A model generated the notes under the pieces. That model did no database searches and was not told the origin of the DNA. It worked only from the letters and a program-made list of their open reading frames with translations. Made by a program: the position numbers and the translations under genes. 24,877 nucleotides of DNA from Trachipleistophora hominis (taxonomy: Eukaryota > Microsporidia > Pleistophoridae). Within the stretch, counting starts at the first letter, position 1, and every line of letters starts with the position of its first letter. The stretch is taken from positions 9,741-34,617 of the forward strand of contig JH993855.1 of assembly GCA_000316135.1 (NCBI GenBank), written 5' to 3'. Below, piece after piece: positions 10,590-17,873 of this stretch.

Positions 10590-10640
10590 AAGGCTGTTCA
10601 TTTAGTGTTGACATGTGGAGGTAAGAATTTGAACAGCCTT
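10590..10640. repeat. 11-bp inverted repeat upstream of NIPA-like gene
   Basis: AAGGCTGTTCA (10590-10600) pairs perfectly with TGAACAGCCTT (10630-10640) around 29 nt. TGTTAATTAAG also occurs as a direct repeat at 10582 and 10645. It lies 120 nt before the ATG and could be regulatory, but nothing proves this. Confidence 0.7.
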
Positions 10641-10763
10641 GACGTGTTAATTAAGACATGCTGTCATAAACAGCCCTGCAGCACGCAATGTTTACCCGAT
10701 CACCCCCGTGTTTCAATTTGTTTCACCGTGTCATTAAAACATTCCTTCCTCCTCCACAACAAA

Positions 10764-12170
10764 ATGTTCCTTTTCATCTCTTCTATCACCGCGTTCTGCA
10801 CGAAAGACTCGGACTGTCTTGTCCGTTCCCGTCCCGATGTTCATTCCATGTACTGCGTGCACAACACGTGCCAGAAACTGCTGAGCGCAGGCAAAAACTG
10901 CACAAAGCCGTCGGACTGTGCCTCGTACTTCTACTACGGACCGCTGGCGTGCAGTGCACGCTGTCGCGCAGAGAGTGAGTGCCAGTACGACGAGCTGAAG
11001 AGCGTGAACAGCGTGTACTGCTGCAGGGCTGTGCCGGAGGGCAGGGAGTGCAATCCGGGCCGGCCCAATCTGCTGAACGGCTGCGAGAGCAAACACGGGT
11101 GCGTGCAGGTCGATGGCACGTACAAGTGCATGGGCAAGAACATGGGCGCGTGGTCGCTGGGCGTGTATCTGAGCGTGCAGGGCAATCTGTGCATCAACGT
11201 TGGGCTCAACCTGCAGAAGCGCAGCTACCACGACCCGTACCTCAGAATACGTGGCGTGAGCGTGTCCATGTTCTACGTTGGCGTCGTGGTGTACGTGGCC
11301 GGCAAGGTGTCCGGATTCATGAGTTACATATTCGGCAATCAGAGCCTGCTCGCGTCTCTTGGCGCGGTCGGACTGATCGCAAATTCTGTGTTTGCACCGC
11401 TCATCAACAGCGAAGTGTTCACGTGGAAGGACTTCATGGCAATCGTGTTCGTGCTCACGGGCTCGTCCGTGATTCTCATGAACAGCGGGCGTTCGCACAA
11501 GACGTTCACGCTGTGCGAGCTGCTCAAAATGTACCAGAAGAAGGAAACGCTCGTCTGGTTCGGTGTGATCGTGCTGCTCGTGCTCTTCCTGTTCACGCTC
11601 GTCAAGTTCATCGAGGTGAACTCTGAGTGGTCGTTCACGAACGACGTGTTTGATTTTATGAAACGTGATCGGCTGTACTTTGAGGAGACCGGCCGTATTT
11701 TGAAGTACAGCATGGTGGTGCTGTACGTAGGGCTGAGCGGCATAATTGCGAGTTTCACCACGCTGTTCGCCAAGAGCTTCGGCGAGATGGTCGATCAAAC
11801 GTTACTGGGCGATAACCAATTCTTGTACGGCATTACGTACCTGTTCTTCACCAACATCGTTCTTTTCACCGGCCTGCAGATCTTCTGGATGAACAAGGCC
11901 CTCCGCCACTACGATGCTCTGCTCGTCATTCCCCTGTTTTTCGTTGTGTGGACGCTCTTTAGCGTTCTTACGGCAGGCATTTATTTTCAAGACTTTGAGT
12001 ATTACACGTTGGACCAGTTCAAAGGATTCGTGTATGGCCTGGTGATTATCATAGCAGGATCGTTTTTTCTTGTGAGCCGGGTTATGAATAGCGATCAGGT
12101 GGTTGGGAAAGAGAGTGGAGTGAGGAAGGTGCCTAAAAAGAAGGACAGAATGGATACGGAGCAGAAGTAG
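10764..12170 (+). CDS. NIPA-family magnesium transporter with cysteine-rich N-terminal domain
   Basis: A 468-residue membrane protein. Residues 128-440 match the NIPA family (DMT superfamily) in order: GAWSLGVYLSVQGN as the first helix, SLLASLGAVGLIANSVF near 194, the SEVFTWKDF loop, GLSGIIASFTTLFAKSFG near 323, and QIFWMNKALRHYDALLVIP near 372, which corresponds to the family's conserved helix containing LNKAL and a proline. NIPA proteins move magnesium and other divalent cations across the plasma or endosomal membrane. Before the core is an unusual region: a short signal-like start (MFLFISSITAF) and 15 cysteines between residues 12 and 122, suggesting a disulfide-bonded outside or lumenal domain. 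A hydrophilic insertion lies at about 282-312, and the tail is basic. The first in-frame ATG is at 10764; upstream frame has only non-ATG starts. Confidence 0.9.
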   Translation: MFLFISSITAFCTKDSDCLVRSRPDVHSMYCVHNTCQKLLSAGKNCTKPSDCASYFYYGPLACSARCRAESECQYDELKSVNSVYCCRAVPEGRECNPGRPNLLNGCESKHGCVQVDGTYKCMGKNMGAWSLGVYLSVQGNLCINVGLNLQKRSYHDPYLRIRGVSVSMFYVGVVVYVAGKVSGFMSYIFGNQSLLASLGAVGLIANSVFAPLINSEVFTWKDFMAIVFVLTGSSVILMNSGRSHKTFTLCELLKMYQKKETLVWFGVIVLLVLFLFTLVKFIEVNSEWSFTNDVFDFMKRDRLYFEETGRILKYSMVVLYVGLSGIIASFTTLFAKSFGEMVDQTLLGDNQFLYGITYLFFTNIVLFTGLQIFWMNKALRHYDALLVIPLFFVVWTLFSVLTAGIYFQDFEYYTLDQFKGFVYGLVIIIAGSFFLVSRVMNSDQVVGKESGVRKVPKKKDRMDTEQK

Positions 12171-12216
12171 GTATGAGAATGAGTGTGGGTGGTATGGTTA
12201 GATGCTTTAATAGAGT

Positions 12217-12365
12217 TAGGATGAGAATGAGGTAGGATAAGGACGAGGTAGGATAAGGACGAGGTAGGATAAGGACGAGGTAGGATAAGGACGAGGTAGG
12301 ATAAGGACGAGGTAGGATGAGGATGAGGTAGGATGAGGATGAGGTAGGATAAGGATGGGTAGGAT
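12217..12365 (+). repeat. 16-bp minisatellite, about nine units
   Basis: Head-to-tail units of TAGGATAAGGACGAGG and close variants (TAGGATGAGGATGAGG) start at 12217 and repeat every 16 bp to about 12365. It begins about 45 bp after the NIPA-like stop codon, so it lies in the 3' flank. The middle four or five units are nearly identical, which suggests recent expansion. Confidence 0.95.
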
Positions 12366-13057
12366 CAAATAAACAAGGTAAACGAGATAGGATGAGAATG
12401 AGAATGAAGAAAGAGACAAGTAATGGGGATGAAGAATAAAAGATAAGTAGAAAATAAAAATATACTTTCTATAAATGGCGTGTTAAATTGCTTAATTATT
12501 AAATTCTTTATAACACCTACGGAACGGGAATGAAATTAAAAGGGAAAAGAAAGAAAAGGTTAATAAATTAGATAAGACGATCTAAGTGCTCAAAATAAAC
12601 TAAGGAGAATGAAAATAAGCAAAGGAGAGTAAAAGCAAATATTACCTATTCCGATACAATCTAACGTATGAAGTAAAATATTTTATTTGTTGTAAAACGC
12701 TAAAGAATATAATAAGATAACCTATGACATTAATATCCGTATGATTATCAAATGTTTGTAATCAACCATAACAAACCGTAAAAGTATTGTTTTATCTTTT
12801 GATCTGTTTAATTTTTAATAAACCCTTGTCTATCATGAAGGGCCAATCTTTAATTACAATTAGCAACGGCTAAATTCTATTCTTTACTTCCAACGCCTTA
12901 ATTAGTCTTACCCTGAAATAACAGCCGTAGCGGTTAAAGAAGGATCTGTTAAAGAGTGCAAAGCATCAATCAAATAAACGTTCATTAAAAGAACGTCTTA
13001 AAATAGAAAGGGCGAACTCATCTCTACTTCTACTTTTGTACGTAAAACGTTTTTATT
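12366..13057. other. AT-rich spacer without recognised features
   Basis: About 0.7 kb of A-rich plus-strand sequence following the minisatellite. It holds short purine-rich words resembling worn-down repeats (GGAGAATGAAAATAAGC, GGAGAGTAAAAGCAAAT near 12600-12640) but no supported gene. Confidence 0.5.
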
Positions 13058-13197
13058 TAACGTTTTGCTCTTTTTTTTTTGAAAGTCTATTTAATTAAAT
13101 CCTCTCATCACCACCCACTTTAATAGACTCTCCTGGCGCGCTAAGCACCTACCATGGCCTTGTCGGCCTTTGGTTTACGGATAACGTTTTGCTCTTT
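13058..13197 (-). mobile_element. SINE-like retroposed copy with target-site duplication (5'-truncated)
   Basis: A 16-bp word, TAACGTTTTGCTCTTT, occurs at 13058-13073 and again at 13182-13197. Between the copies is a 101-bp body (13081-13181) ending, on the minus strand, in TTTC and a run of about ten A. Target duplication, body, poly(A), target duplication is the signature of LINE-type retroposition. The core at 13148-13175 matches 25 of 28 bases of 23122-23149, and the last bases before the A-run resemble the end of that longer copy, so this copy seems to have lost its 5' part. An open frame starting in the core (13154) is an accident. Confidence 0.75.
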
Positions 13198-13277
13198 CTA
13201 TCAAATTTACGTATCAACGCACCGTTTTAATTCTCGTTCTTTGTTCCGTAGCCCCTTGACAAGGCGATACAAACAAA

Positions 13278-13451
13278 ATGAAACACTTCAAGAGCAGAGC
13301 TGCGATGCATCGACTCGTTGCAAAGAGCGGCAGAAGGGACATTCCAAACAACACACGAATAAAACTGCTGGAGAACTGCGTGCTGAACGATCTAGACGCT
13401 GACAAGGAGAGCGAGGAAAGCGATTTTTTATCAAATTTTGTCGAAACGTGA
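13278..13451 (+). CDS. Small hypothetical protein, 57 residues
   Basis: ATG at 13278 to TGA at 13449-13451. The codons are those of the neighbouring island genes (CTG, AGC, GTG, GAG preferred), unlike the AT-rich flanks, which is the main reason to believe it. The N-terminal third is basic (MKHFKSRAAMHRLVAKSGRR) and the C-terminal half is acidic (ADKESEESD). The frame is closed by a stop shortly upstream, so the start is fixed. It could be a small nuclear or ribosome-associated protein from its charge, but no family is recognised. It lies about 80 bp after the retroposed element and 208 bp before the ABCG-like gene. Confidence 0.5.
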   Translation: MKHFKSRAAMHRLVAKSGRRDIPNNTRIKLLENCVLNDLDADKESEESDFLSNFVET

Positions 13452-13589
13452 AACTCTTCTTGTGCGCCGTAGGCAACGAAACGAACTTTTTACGTGTATT
13501 ACGGCGGTACGCCGTATTTCTTCTTAAAAATTAAATTTTTTTATTACACTTCTACGCTTAGTACGCCGTGCCAGGGCTGTCGTAAATTG

Positions 13590-13621
13590 CACTGCTCATT
13601 TATTTCACTGCTCATTTATTT
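13590..13621 (+). repeat. 16-bp tandem duplication
   Basis: CACTGCTCATTTATTT is repeated exactly twice, and a third, altered beginning (CACCGTCCATTTTT) follows. It lies just before the ABCG-like gene. Confidence 0.9.
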
Positions 13622-13656
13622 CACCGTCCATTTTTAATTTCAAATGAACCGCCTAG

Positions 13657-13659
13657 CCC
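13657..13659 (+). promoter_or_regulatory. CCC start-proximal motif
   Basis: CCC is immediately followed by the ATG at 13660. It favours this start over the nearby out-of-frame ATG at 13644. Confidence 0.5.
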
Positions 13660-15501
13660 ATGTCAGCGCCCGAAAATAAACCGCCAACGTACGTGATAAA
13701 AGAGCACCGCGTGCAAATCGGAGAACGCGGGGCTGAAAAGGATATTAAAGTGCCGTACACCGTGCTGGAAGGCGGAACGGTCATTCTGGTGCTTGGTGAG
13801 CTGCACGGCAGCAGCAGGGCTGTTCTGGAGGGCATGTGCAACAGCGTAGCATGTCTTGATGACGTGCAGCATTTCATCGAAGAGAGCGGGCACAGCAAGA
13901 AGAGCGCGATAAAGAAAATCATTTTGGACAGCCGAGTGTCTGTGCACAGCACGTCCTCCATTTTTAACATCCTTTATTTCGCGAATAACCAGCACAGCAA
14001 CGTTGACGCGAAGATGCAACGTACGCAGATGCTGCTTGAGCAGCTCGGACTGTCCGCGTGTTTTTACATGAACTGCTCAGAGCTGAACAAATTGTACCAT
14101 ACGCTGGTGGCAATGGGCGTGTTTGTCATGCAGGGATACGACGTGTTCTTTCTTGATGATGCTTTCTGTGGCATGAGTGAGTGTGAATGTGAGAAGCTCG
14201 TCATCATTGCGGAGGAGTTGGCGAAGTATTACGGCGTTTTGTTTGTGGTTGGCAGTGATGGTTACGGGGGAGGAGGAGCGTTAGAGGAGGTTTATGAGGG
14301 TATGGGCTGTGATGAAGGGACGGCTGGTGATACGACGGTGCATAGTAAGGACGATAAGACGGGGCATAGTAAAGACGATAAGACGGGGCATAGTAAAGAC
14401 GATAAGACGGTGCATAGTAAGGACGATAAGACGGGGCATAGTAAAGACGATAAGACGGGCTCTACATCCGTGAACAGAAAATGCTTTAAGGCCCTGGTCG
14501 TGCGCGACTCTGCCGCGGAACTGCGGAATATTTCGGGATTATCGCGTGTTATAAAAGACGTGGTGGCAAGAAATGAAAACGCTGCGCGGCTGAGCGATGG
14601 GCGCAGCGCAAGGCTAAAAAAAGATGAAAAGATCCTTAAATCACTGTTACGTGGCATAACGGGCAATTTCAGGCCTCTCTGCGTTGCTTTTCAGGTCTTT
14701 TTAATTTTAATTATTTTCGTTGGCGTTGCACTGCTGAAGAACAGCAGTGATCAGTTCAAAATTGAACTGCTGGTGCGCAACACCGCTGGCGGTGAGAGGG
14801 CGGACATAAAGGACGCGCTTACGCCCGCCTTTCTAGAAAAGGAGCACGGCACGAACGGCCTGGTCCTTTGTGCATCCCTCATCTCCTTTGCAGTCCCGCT
14901 GGTGCCGTTCTTTGCGCTGCGGCGTAACGTTGAGGTGCTGTTTGCTGACTGCGTGCACAGCAAACGAATTATCTCCCTGAATGTGCTCGCCCGGATGCTC
15001 CACGAGTGCGCGCTGTGCGCGTGTTTCTCCCTCATCATGTGCGTGATGAGCGCCCTTCTGCTGTCTCTCAGCCCCGTTTTTTCGTTTCTGTTCGTTCTCG
15101 TATCGCTCGTCTCAGCACGGCTGTTCTGCTTGGTGTGCGCTGATCTGCGTTTCAGCGTTGCTGGCCGTTTTTTGCTGTACGCGTGTTCGTTCGCACCGGC
15201 CGTTCTTTACCCGTTTCTGCTTGCGTACCCGCTCAGCCATGACGTGCACAAATTTATTGCGTTTTTACCGCAGGTCTCCGTGCTCAGGTACATGCACGCC
15301 GTGCTGTACACGGCCATCCGCCCAGCACTCGCACACGAGCACAGGAAGGTGTTTGATACGTTTCTTAATGCGCTGTACTTCCCTACGATAGGTGATTACA
15401 GGGTAGGACTGATCGTTCTGTTTTTGTATTTGGCAGTGCTGTGGATGATTGCGTTCTTTGTTATGAAGAACAAACTGAGGAGGGCGTTTCGTGTCAAGTA
15501 A
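13660..15501 (+). CDS. ABCG-like half transporter with degenerate ATPase domain
   Basis: A 613-residue protein with the ABCG half-transporter order: N-terminal nucleotide-binding region, then six membrane segments (about 340-360, 399-418, 446-470, 472-492, 503-525, 581-602). The nucleotide-binding part keeps the fold pattern: GGTVILVLG leading into the Walker A position, SIFNILYFA near 100, LLEQLGLSAC near 125, and VFFLDD as Walker B at 162-167. The residues that bind and cut ATP are missing. The Walker A position (46-53, GELHGSSR) has no lysine, the LSGGE signature is replaced around MNCSEL (137-142), Walker B has a second D where E is expected, and the switch histidine is not seen. The membrane part resembles ABC2-type domains, with QVSVLRYMHAVL near 538 at the place of the family SPLRY motif. 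Five copies of an 8-residue repeat (HSKDDKTG) lie between the two halves. It may work as a silent partner in a heterodimer, or as a non-transport membrane protein. Confidence 0.8.
   Translation: MSAPENKPPTYVIKEHRVQIGERGAEKDIKVPYTVLEGGTVILVLGELHGSSRAVLEGMCNSVACLDDVQHFIEESGHSKKSAIKKIILDSRVSVHSTSSIFNILYFANNQHSNVDAKMQRTQMLLEQLGLSACFYMNCSELNKLYHTLVAMGVFVMQGYDVFFLDDAFCGMSECECEKLVIIAEELAKYYGVLFVVGSDGYGGGGALEEVYEGMGCDEGTAGDTTVHSKDDKTGHSKDDKTGHSKDDKTVHSKDDKTGHSKDDKTGSTSVNRKCFKALVVRDSAAELRNISGLSRVIKDVVARNENAARLSDGRSARLKKDEKILKSLLRGITGNFRPLCVAFQVFLILIIFVGVALLKNSSDQFKIELLVRNTAGGERADIKDALTPAFLEKEHGTNGLVLCASLISFAVPLVPFFALRRNVEVLFADCVHSKRIISLNVLARMLHECALCACFSLIMCVMSALLLSLSPVFSFLFVLVSLVSARLFCLVCADLRFSVAGRFLLYACSFAPAVLYPFLLAYPLSHDVHKFIAFLPQVSVLRYMHAVLYTAIRPALAHEHRKVFDTFLNALYFPTIGDYRVGLIVLFLYLAVLWMIAFFVMKNKLRRAFRVK
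14341..14460 (+). repeat. In-frame 24-bp tandem repeat, five units
   Basis: Five exact-length 24-bp units encode HSKDDKT(G/V) in the linker between the ATPase-like and membrane halves of the ABCG-like protein. Units differ at a few positions (AAGG/AAAG, GGTG/GGGG). The length is a multiple of three, so copy-number change would keep the frame. Confidence 0.95.
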
Positions 15502-15608
15502 CGATGCTGGCGGTGTGATGAGAGCAATGAAATGAGTAAATACATTATTAACATGCTGTTCAGGATTTCTTGTGCTTGGTGAATCTTCTTTCGTATGATG
15601 GGCAGGAA

Positions 15609-15770
15609 ATGATTGTTGGTGTTGATCCTTGGAGGGGTGTGTGGATTGAGGGGCTTTTTAATGACGAGAGTAGGGCCTTTAGTGAAGAGGCGGTAGGTAA
15701 AGACGAGGAGGGGGTTTTTAATGACGAGAGTAGGGCCTTTAGTGAAGAGGCGGTAGGTAAAGGCCTGTAA
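15609..15770 (+). CDS. Possible small acidic repeat protein
   Basis: A 53-residue frame from ATG 15609, starting 107 bp after the ABCG-like stop. It contains two copies of a 20-residue unit (FNDESRAFSEEAVGK) made by a 60-bp DNA duplication of which 48 bp are identical. The duplication keeps the frame and the product is acidic with a tryptophan pair (PWRGVW) before the repeats. No promoter motif is seen directly before it. It may simply be repeat DNA that happens to be open. Confidence 0.25.
   Translation: MIVGVDPWRGVWIEGLFNDESRAFSEEAVGKDEEGVFNDESRAFSEEAVGKGL
15655..15762 (+). repeat. 60-bp tandem duplication
   Basis: The 48 bp from 15655 to 15702 are repeated exactly at 15715-15762. The sequence after it (GTAAAGGCCTGTAAATACCTGTAAAGACG) carries shorter worn pieces of the same GTAAAG words to about 15830. 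Confidence 0.95.
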
Positions 15771-16111
15771 ATACCTGTAAAGACGTAATTAAAGACCTTT
15801 AAAAATGTAAGTAAGGACCCTTAGGTGAGAATAGAAATAAATGCTGTCCCTACGTGTAGAGAAGAGGTAAATAAACAAAAAATAAATATCGTAATAATAA
15901 AGGAGATGAGGAACATCTTAAAGTAAATACGGGTGAATCCCTCCCAACGTATCAAATACAAAATTTGTAATAAAACGGGCCATCACGTATAAAATCCTTT
16001 TATTTTGTGTGGTTGATTGGGCCGGTGTTCGTGCATACGCCTGGTCACAAATAAAACGTTCTTTAAATTAACAGAGAAATTACTTGGAAGGGATGGTAAA
16101 GACGTGCAGGG
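15771..16111. other. Convergent intergenic region
   Basis: The 3' sides of the plus-strand ABCG-like gene and the minus-strand Rrp6-like gene meet here. It contains worn GTAAAGACC-type repeats and several AATAAA words usable as poly(A) signals on the plus strand. No gene is seen. Confidence 0.5.
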
Positions 16112-17455
16112 CTACTTCTTCCTCCTTCTAAATTTATTCTTAACCTTCTCTACGACGTTCTCATCGTAATCAAACGTATTATACCTAACCTTTGCTATGC
16201 TGCTGTCTATATCAAGGTGATTTACGCTGCGGCTCTTTATATCAATCTGTTTTAGCCTGTCGTTCAATCGTTGTTCGTTTTGGTTGTCTTTCTGAGGATG
16301 GCCAGAGTTGCCGTTTCTTGATTTGCTCTCAGTAACATTCTTGTGCTCTACCGTGCTAGACCCTCCATCATCCGCCTCTTTATACGATCGTGTGCTGTCC
16401 TCAACACTTTCGTTTAAAATAAAAAGAATGTCTTCAATATGTGCACGCAGTATTGGTGAACACCTGGGCAGTACGTTCTTGAACTGCATCTTCGTTTTTG
16501 GCATGTTCTCTAAGATGAGACAGAGCTGACGCTCTGTCAGCACGTAATTAACGCTTTCATTGTTGCTCTTTGCCACGAAGTCTCTCAATTTAAGAATATC
16601 CTCCAGCACCTTCCTCTCCCTTCCCGTAACATTATTTTGTGCGCTCATCCTTTCCACAACCTGTTGCACACCCTCAGACGATGCCTCTGCATCCTTTTCG
16701 TGTGTTACCTCCAAACGTAAAAGATCGTCGTGTATTGGCCTGATACGAAAATCTACAAAATAACACTCTCGTGTTTTAACGAGAGAACAGCAGCACGGCA
16801 CAACCTTAAACTCTTCTTTAAGCGCGTGCAACGTCCTTCCATTCATGTATTTGTAATATGTGCACTCGTAGCTTAGCCTGGCCACCATTCTCTTATGTTT
16901 GAGAGTGTCTATCAGATACGTGCCGTGGTGTGTCTTTACAAGAAAAATGCACGTGAACGGCTGGTACGTGCGATACGTGTGCAAGTACGCGTGCATTAGG
17001 ACGTGTTTGCACACCTTCAGAGATTCTAAAAAAGATTCTTTGTTTGTTTCATCTATCCATGTCATATTTTCATCAAACACGCGTAATTCGGCGGGTATCT
17101 CAGACACATCACACGTACATTCATAGTTCACGTGTAACTCTACGTCCTCAACCAGCGGCTTAACGATATTCTGTCCAATAAGACCAACCAACGTACCGGC
17201 TGGTGCATCATTACCAACGTGTTTATCATCGTGGTACAGCTTTACAAGCGCTGGAGGTACGATAACGCTGCTATTGAGCGATTTGTATATTTTATCGATA
17301 CGTGCCATTAGTAAATCCTCGTTGAAGGTGTTTATCCGGCATATTTGCTGGTGCAATGCGCTGTAAAGATGTGTGGGGATGGGTTGACCGTTGTTGAGCT
17401 GCTCAAGATTCTTGTTTAGCTTGTGGAGGAGGGCGGAGCACAAATCAATGATCAT
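16112..17455 (-). CDS. Rrp6-like exosome factor, catalytic residues apparently lost
   Basis: A 447-residue protein with the layout of Rrp6 (nuclear exosome 3'-5' exonuclease of the DEDD family). Residues 1-62 are helical, where Rrp6 carries its Rrp47-binding domain. The exonuclease-like region spans about 131-255, with WIDE, HTYRTYQPFTCIFLV (canonical HxYRxFxGFTCLxQI), TYLIDTLK and VDFRIRPI (canonical ADWRIRPL). An HRDC domain follows at about 278-350 (VLEDILKLRDFVAKSNNESV, YVLTERQL). The four DEDD acids are not found: the exonuclease I positions read H155 and Y157, the exonuclease II position T208 (TLHALKEEF), and the III position V250 (VTHE, where DTHYL is expected). The C-terminus is polar and ends in a basic, nuclear-signal-like KNKFRRRKK. 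The frame opens 12 codons earlier with GTG; the ATG at 17455 is preferred because CCC lies just before it. Function is probably structural within the exosome, if the reading is right. Confidence 0.75.
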   Translation of the reverse strand: MIIDLCSALLHKLNKNLEQLNNGQPIPTHLYSALHQQICRINTFNEDLLMARIDKIYKSLNSSVIVPPALVKLYHDDKHVGNDAPAGTLVGLIGQNIVKPLVEDVELHVNYECTCDVSEIPAELRVFDENMTWIDETNKESFLESLKVCKHVLMHAYLHTYRTYQPFTCIFLVKTHHGTYLIDTLKHKRMVARLSYECTYYKYMNGRTLHALKEEFKVVPCCCSLVKTRECYFVDFRIRPIHDDLLRLEVTHEKDAEASSEGVQQVVERMSAQNNVTGRERKVLEDILKLRDFVAKSNNESVNYVLTERQLCLILENMPKTKMQFKNVLPRCSPILRAHIEDILFILNESVEDSTRSYKEADDGGSSTVEHKNVTESKSRNGNSGHPQKDNQNEQRLNDRLKQIDIKSRSVNHLDIDSSIAKVRYNTFDYDENVVEKVKNKFRRRKK

Positions 17456-17458
17456 GAT

Positions 17459-17461
17459 GGG
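17459..17461 (-). promoter_or_regulatory. CCC start-proximal motif
   Basis: CCC is three bases before the ATG at 17455 on the minus strand. It supports that ATG over the upstream GTG. Confidence 0.5.
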
Positions 17462-17501
17462 TAAAAAATTTAGCGTTTTATCGGTGTACACGATTTAAAA
17501 C

Positions 17502-17726
17502 ATGGAGGAAGGTGCGAAGGACGAAATATTAAATGCGATATTTAAGGTAGAATATCATTTTTGTGGTATAGACCGTATCACTGTGTTCTACACGAGGGTA
17601 GAATATCATTGTTGTGGTATAGACCGTAGTGCCGTGTCAAATAATATAATTACTCTACCCGTCTTCGATATAAAAATGAAGACGTGGTTAAGGACACGTG
17701 TATTTGATGGCACAGGTTCTTTGTGA
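17502..17726 (+). CDS. Small hypothetical ORF with internal duplication
   Basis: A 74-residue frame from ATG 17502, divergent from the Rrp6-like gene with only 46 bp between the starts. A 51-bp in-frame duplication (32 bp identical at 17546-17577 and 17597-17628) yields the repeated peptide VEYH(F/C)CGIDR. The CxxC-free cysteine/histidine content is too low to call a zinc site. No CCC precedes the ATG. Codon use is mixed. It may be a real divergent small gene or a repeat lying in the promoter region. Confidence 0.3.
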   Translation: MEEGAKDEILNAIFKVEYHFCGIDRITVFYTRVEYHCCGIDRSAVSNNIITLPVFDIKMKTWLRTRVFDGTGSL

Positions 17727-17750
17727 TTGTTGCTTAAAGAGGATATTTTA

Positions 17751-17774
17751 TTTAATGTTGACATGAGGAGATAA
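17751..17774 (+). repeat. 24-bp word shared with 10601-10624
   Basis: TTTAATGTTGACATGAGGAG followed by ATAA matches TTTAGTGTTGACATGTGGAG followed by GTAA at 10601 in 21 of 24 bases, same orientation. Both lie in gene flanks. A 12-bp palindrome, TGATGATCATCA, follows about 10 bp after this copy. Confidence 0.6.
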
Positions 17775-17873
17775 TAATCCTGGTGATGATCATCAGAAGT
17801 GCTCGTAATAACACGTGGTCCATTATACACTCGTACTAGACATGCTTGTTCTTAAAATGGCCCTATTATTACA

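Larger units (their letters stand above)
10026..10763. other. Intergenic region with tandem and inverted repeats
   Basis: This 0.74-kb interval between two plus-strand genes carries a 49-bp tandem repeat (10201-10295), several ACACG(C/T)CC-type words, and an 11-bp inverted repeat (10590-10640). The frame of the NIPA-like gene is open back to 10581 but has no ATG before 10764, so I treat this part as 5' flank. Confidence 0.6.

Noticed and set aside
10979..11626. Second plus-strand frame (215 codons) inside the NIPA-like gene
   Set aside because: Arginine-, alanine- and glutamine-rich shadow of the real frame; no family resemblance.
10734..11798. Long minus-strand frame (354 codons) opposite the NIPA-like gene
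   Set aside because: Its product is a low-complexity H/E/A/R-rich sequence, as expected for the antisense of a GC3-biased gene. The plus-strand frame has a recognised family.
13154..13402. 82-codon frame starting in the retroposed element
   Set aside because: The ATG belongs to the repeat core and the frame runs through the element end, the target duplication and a different small gene.
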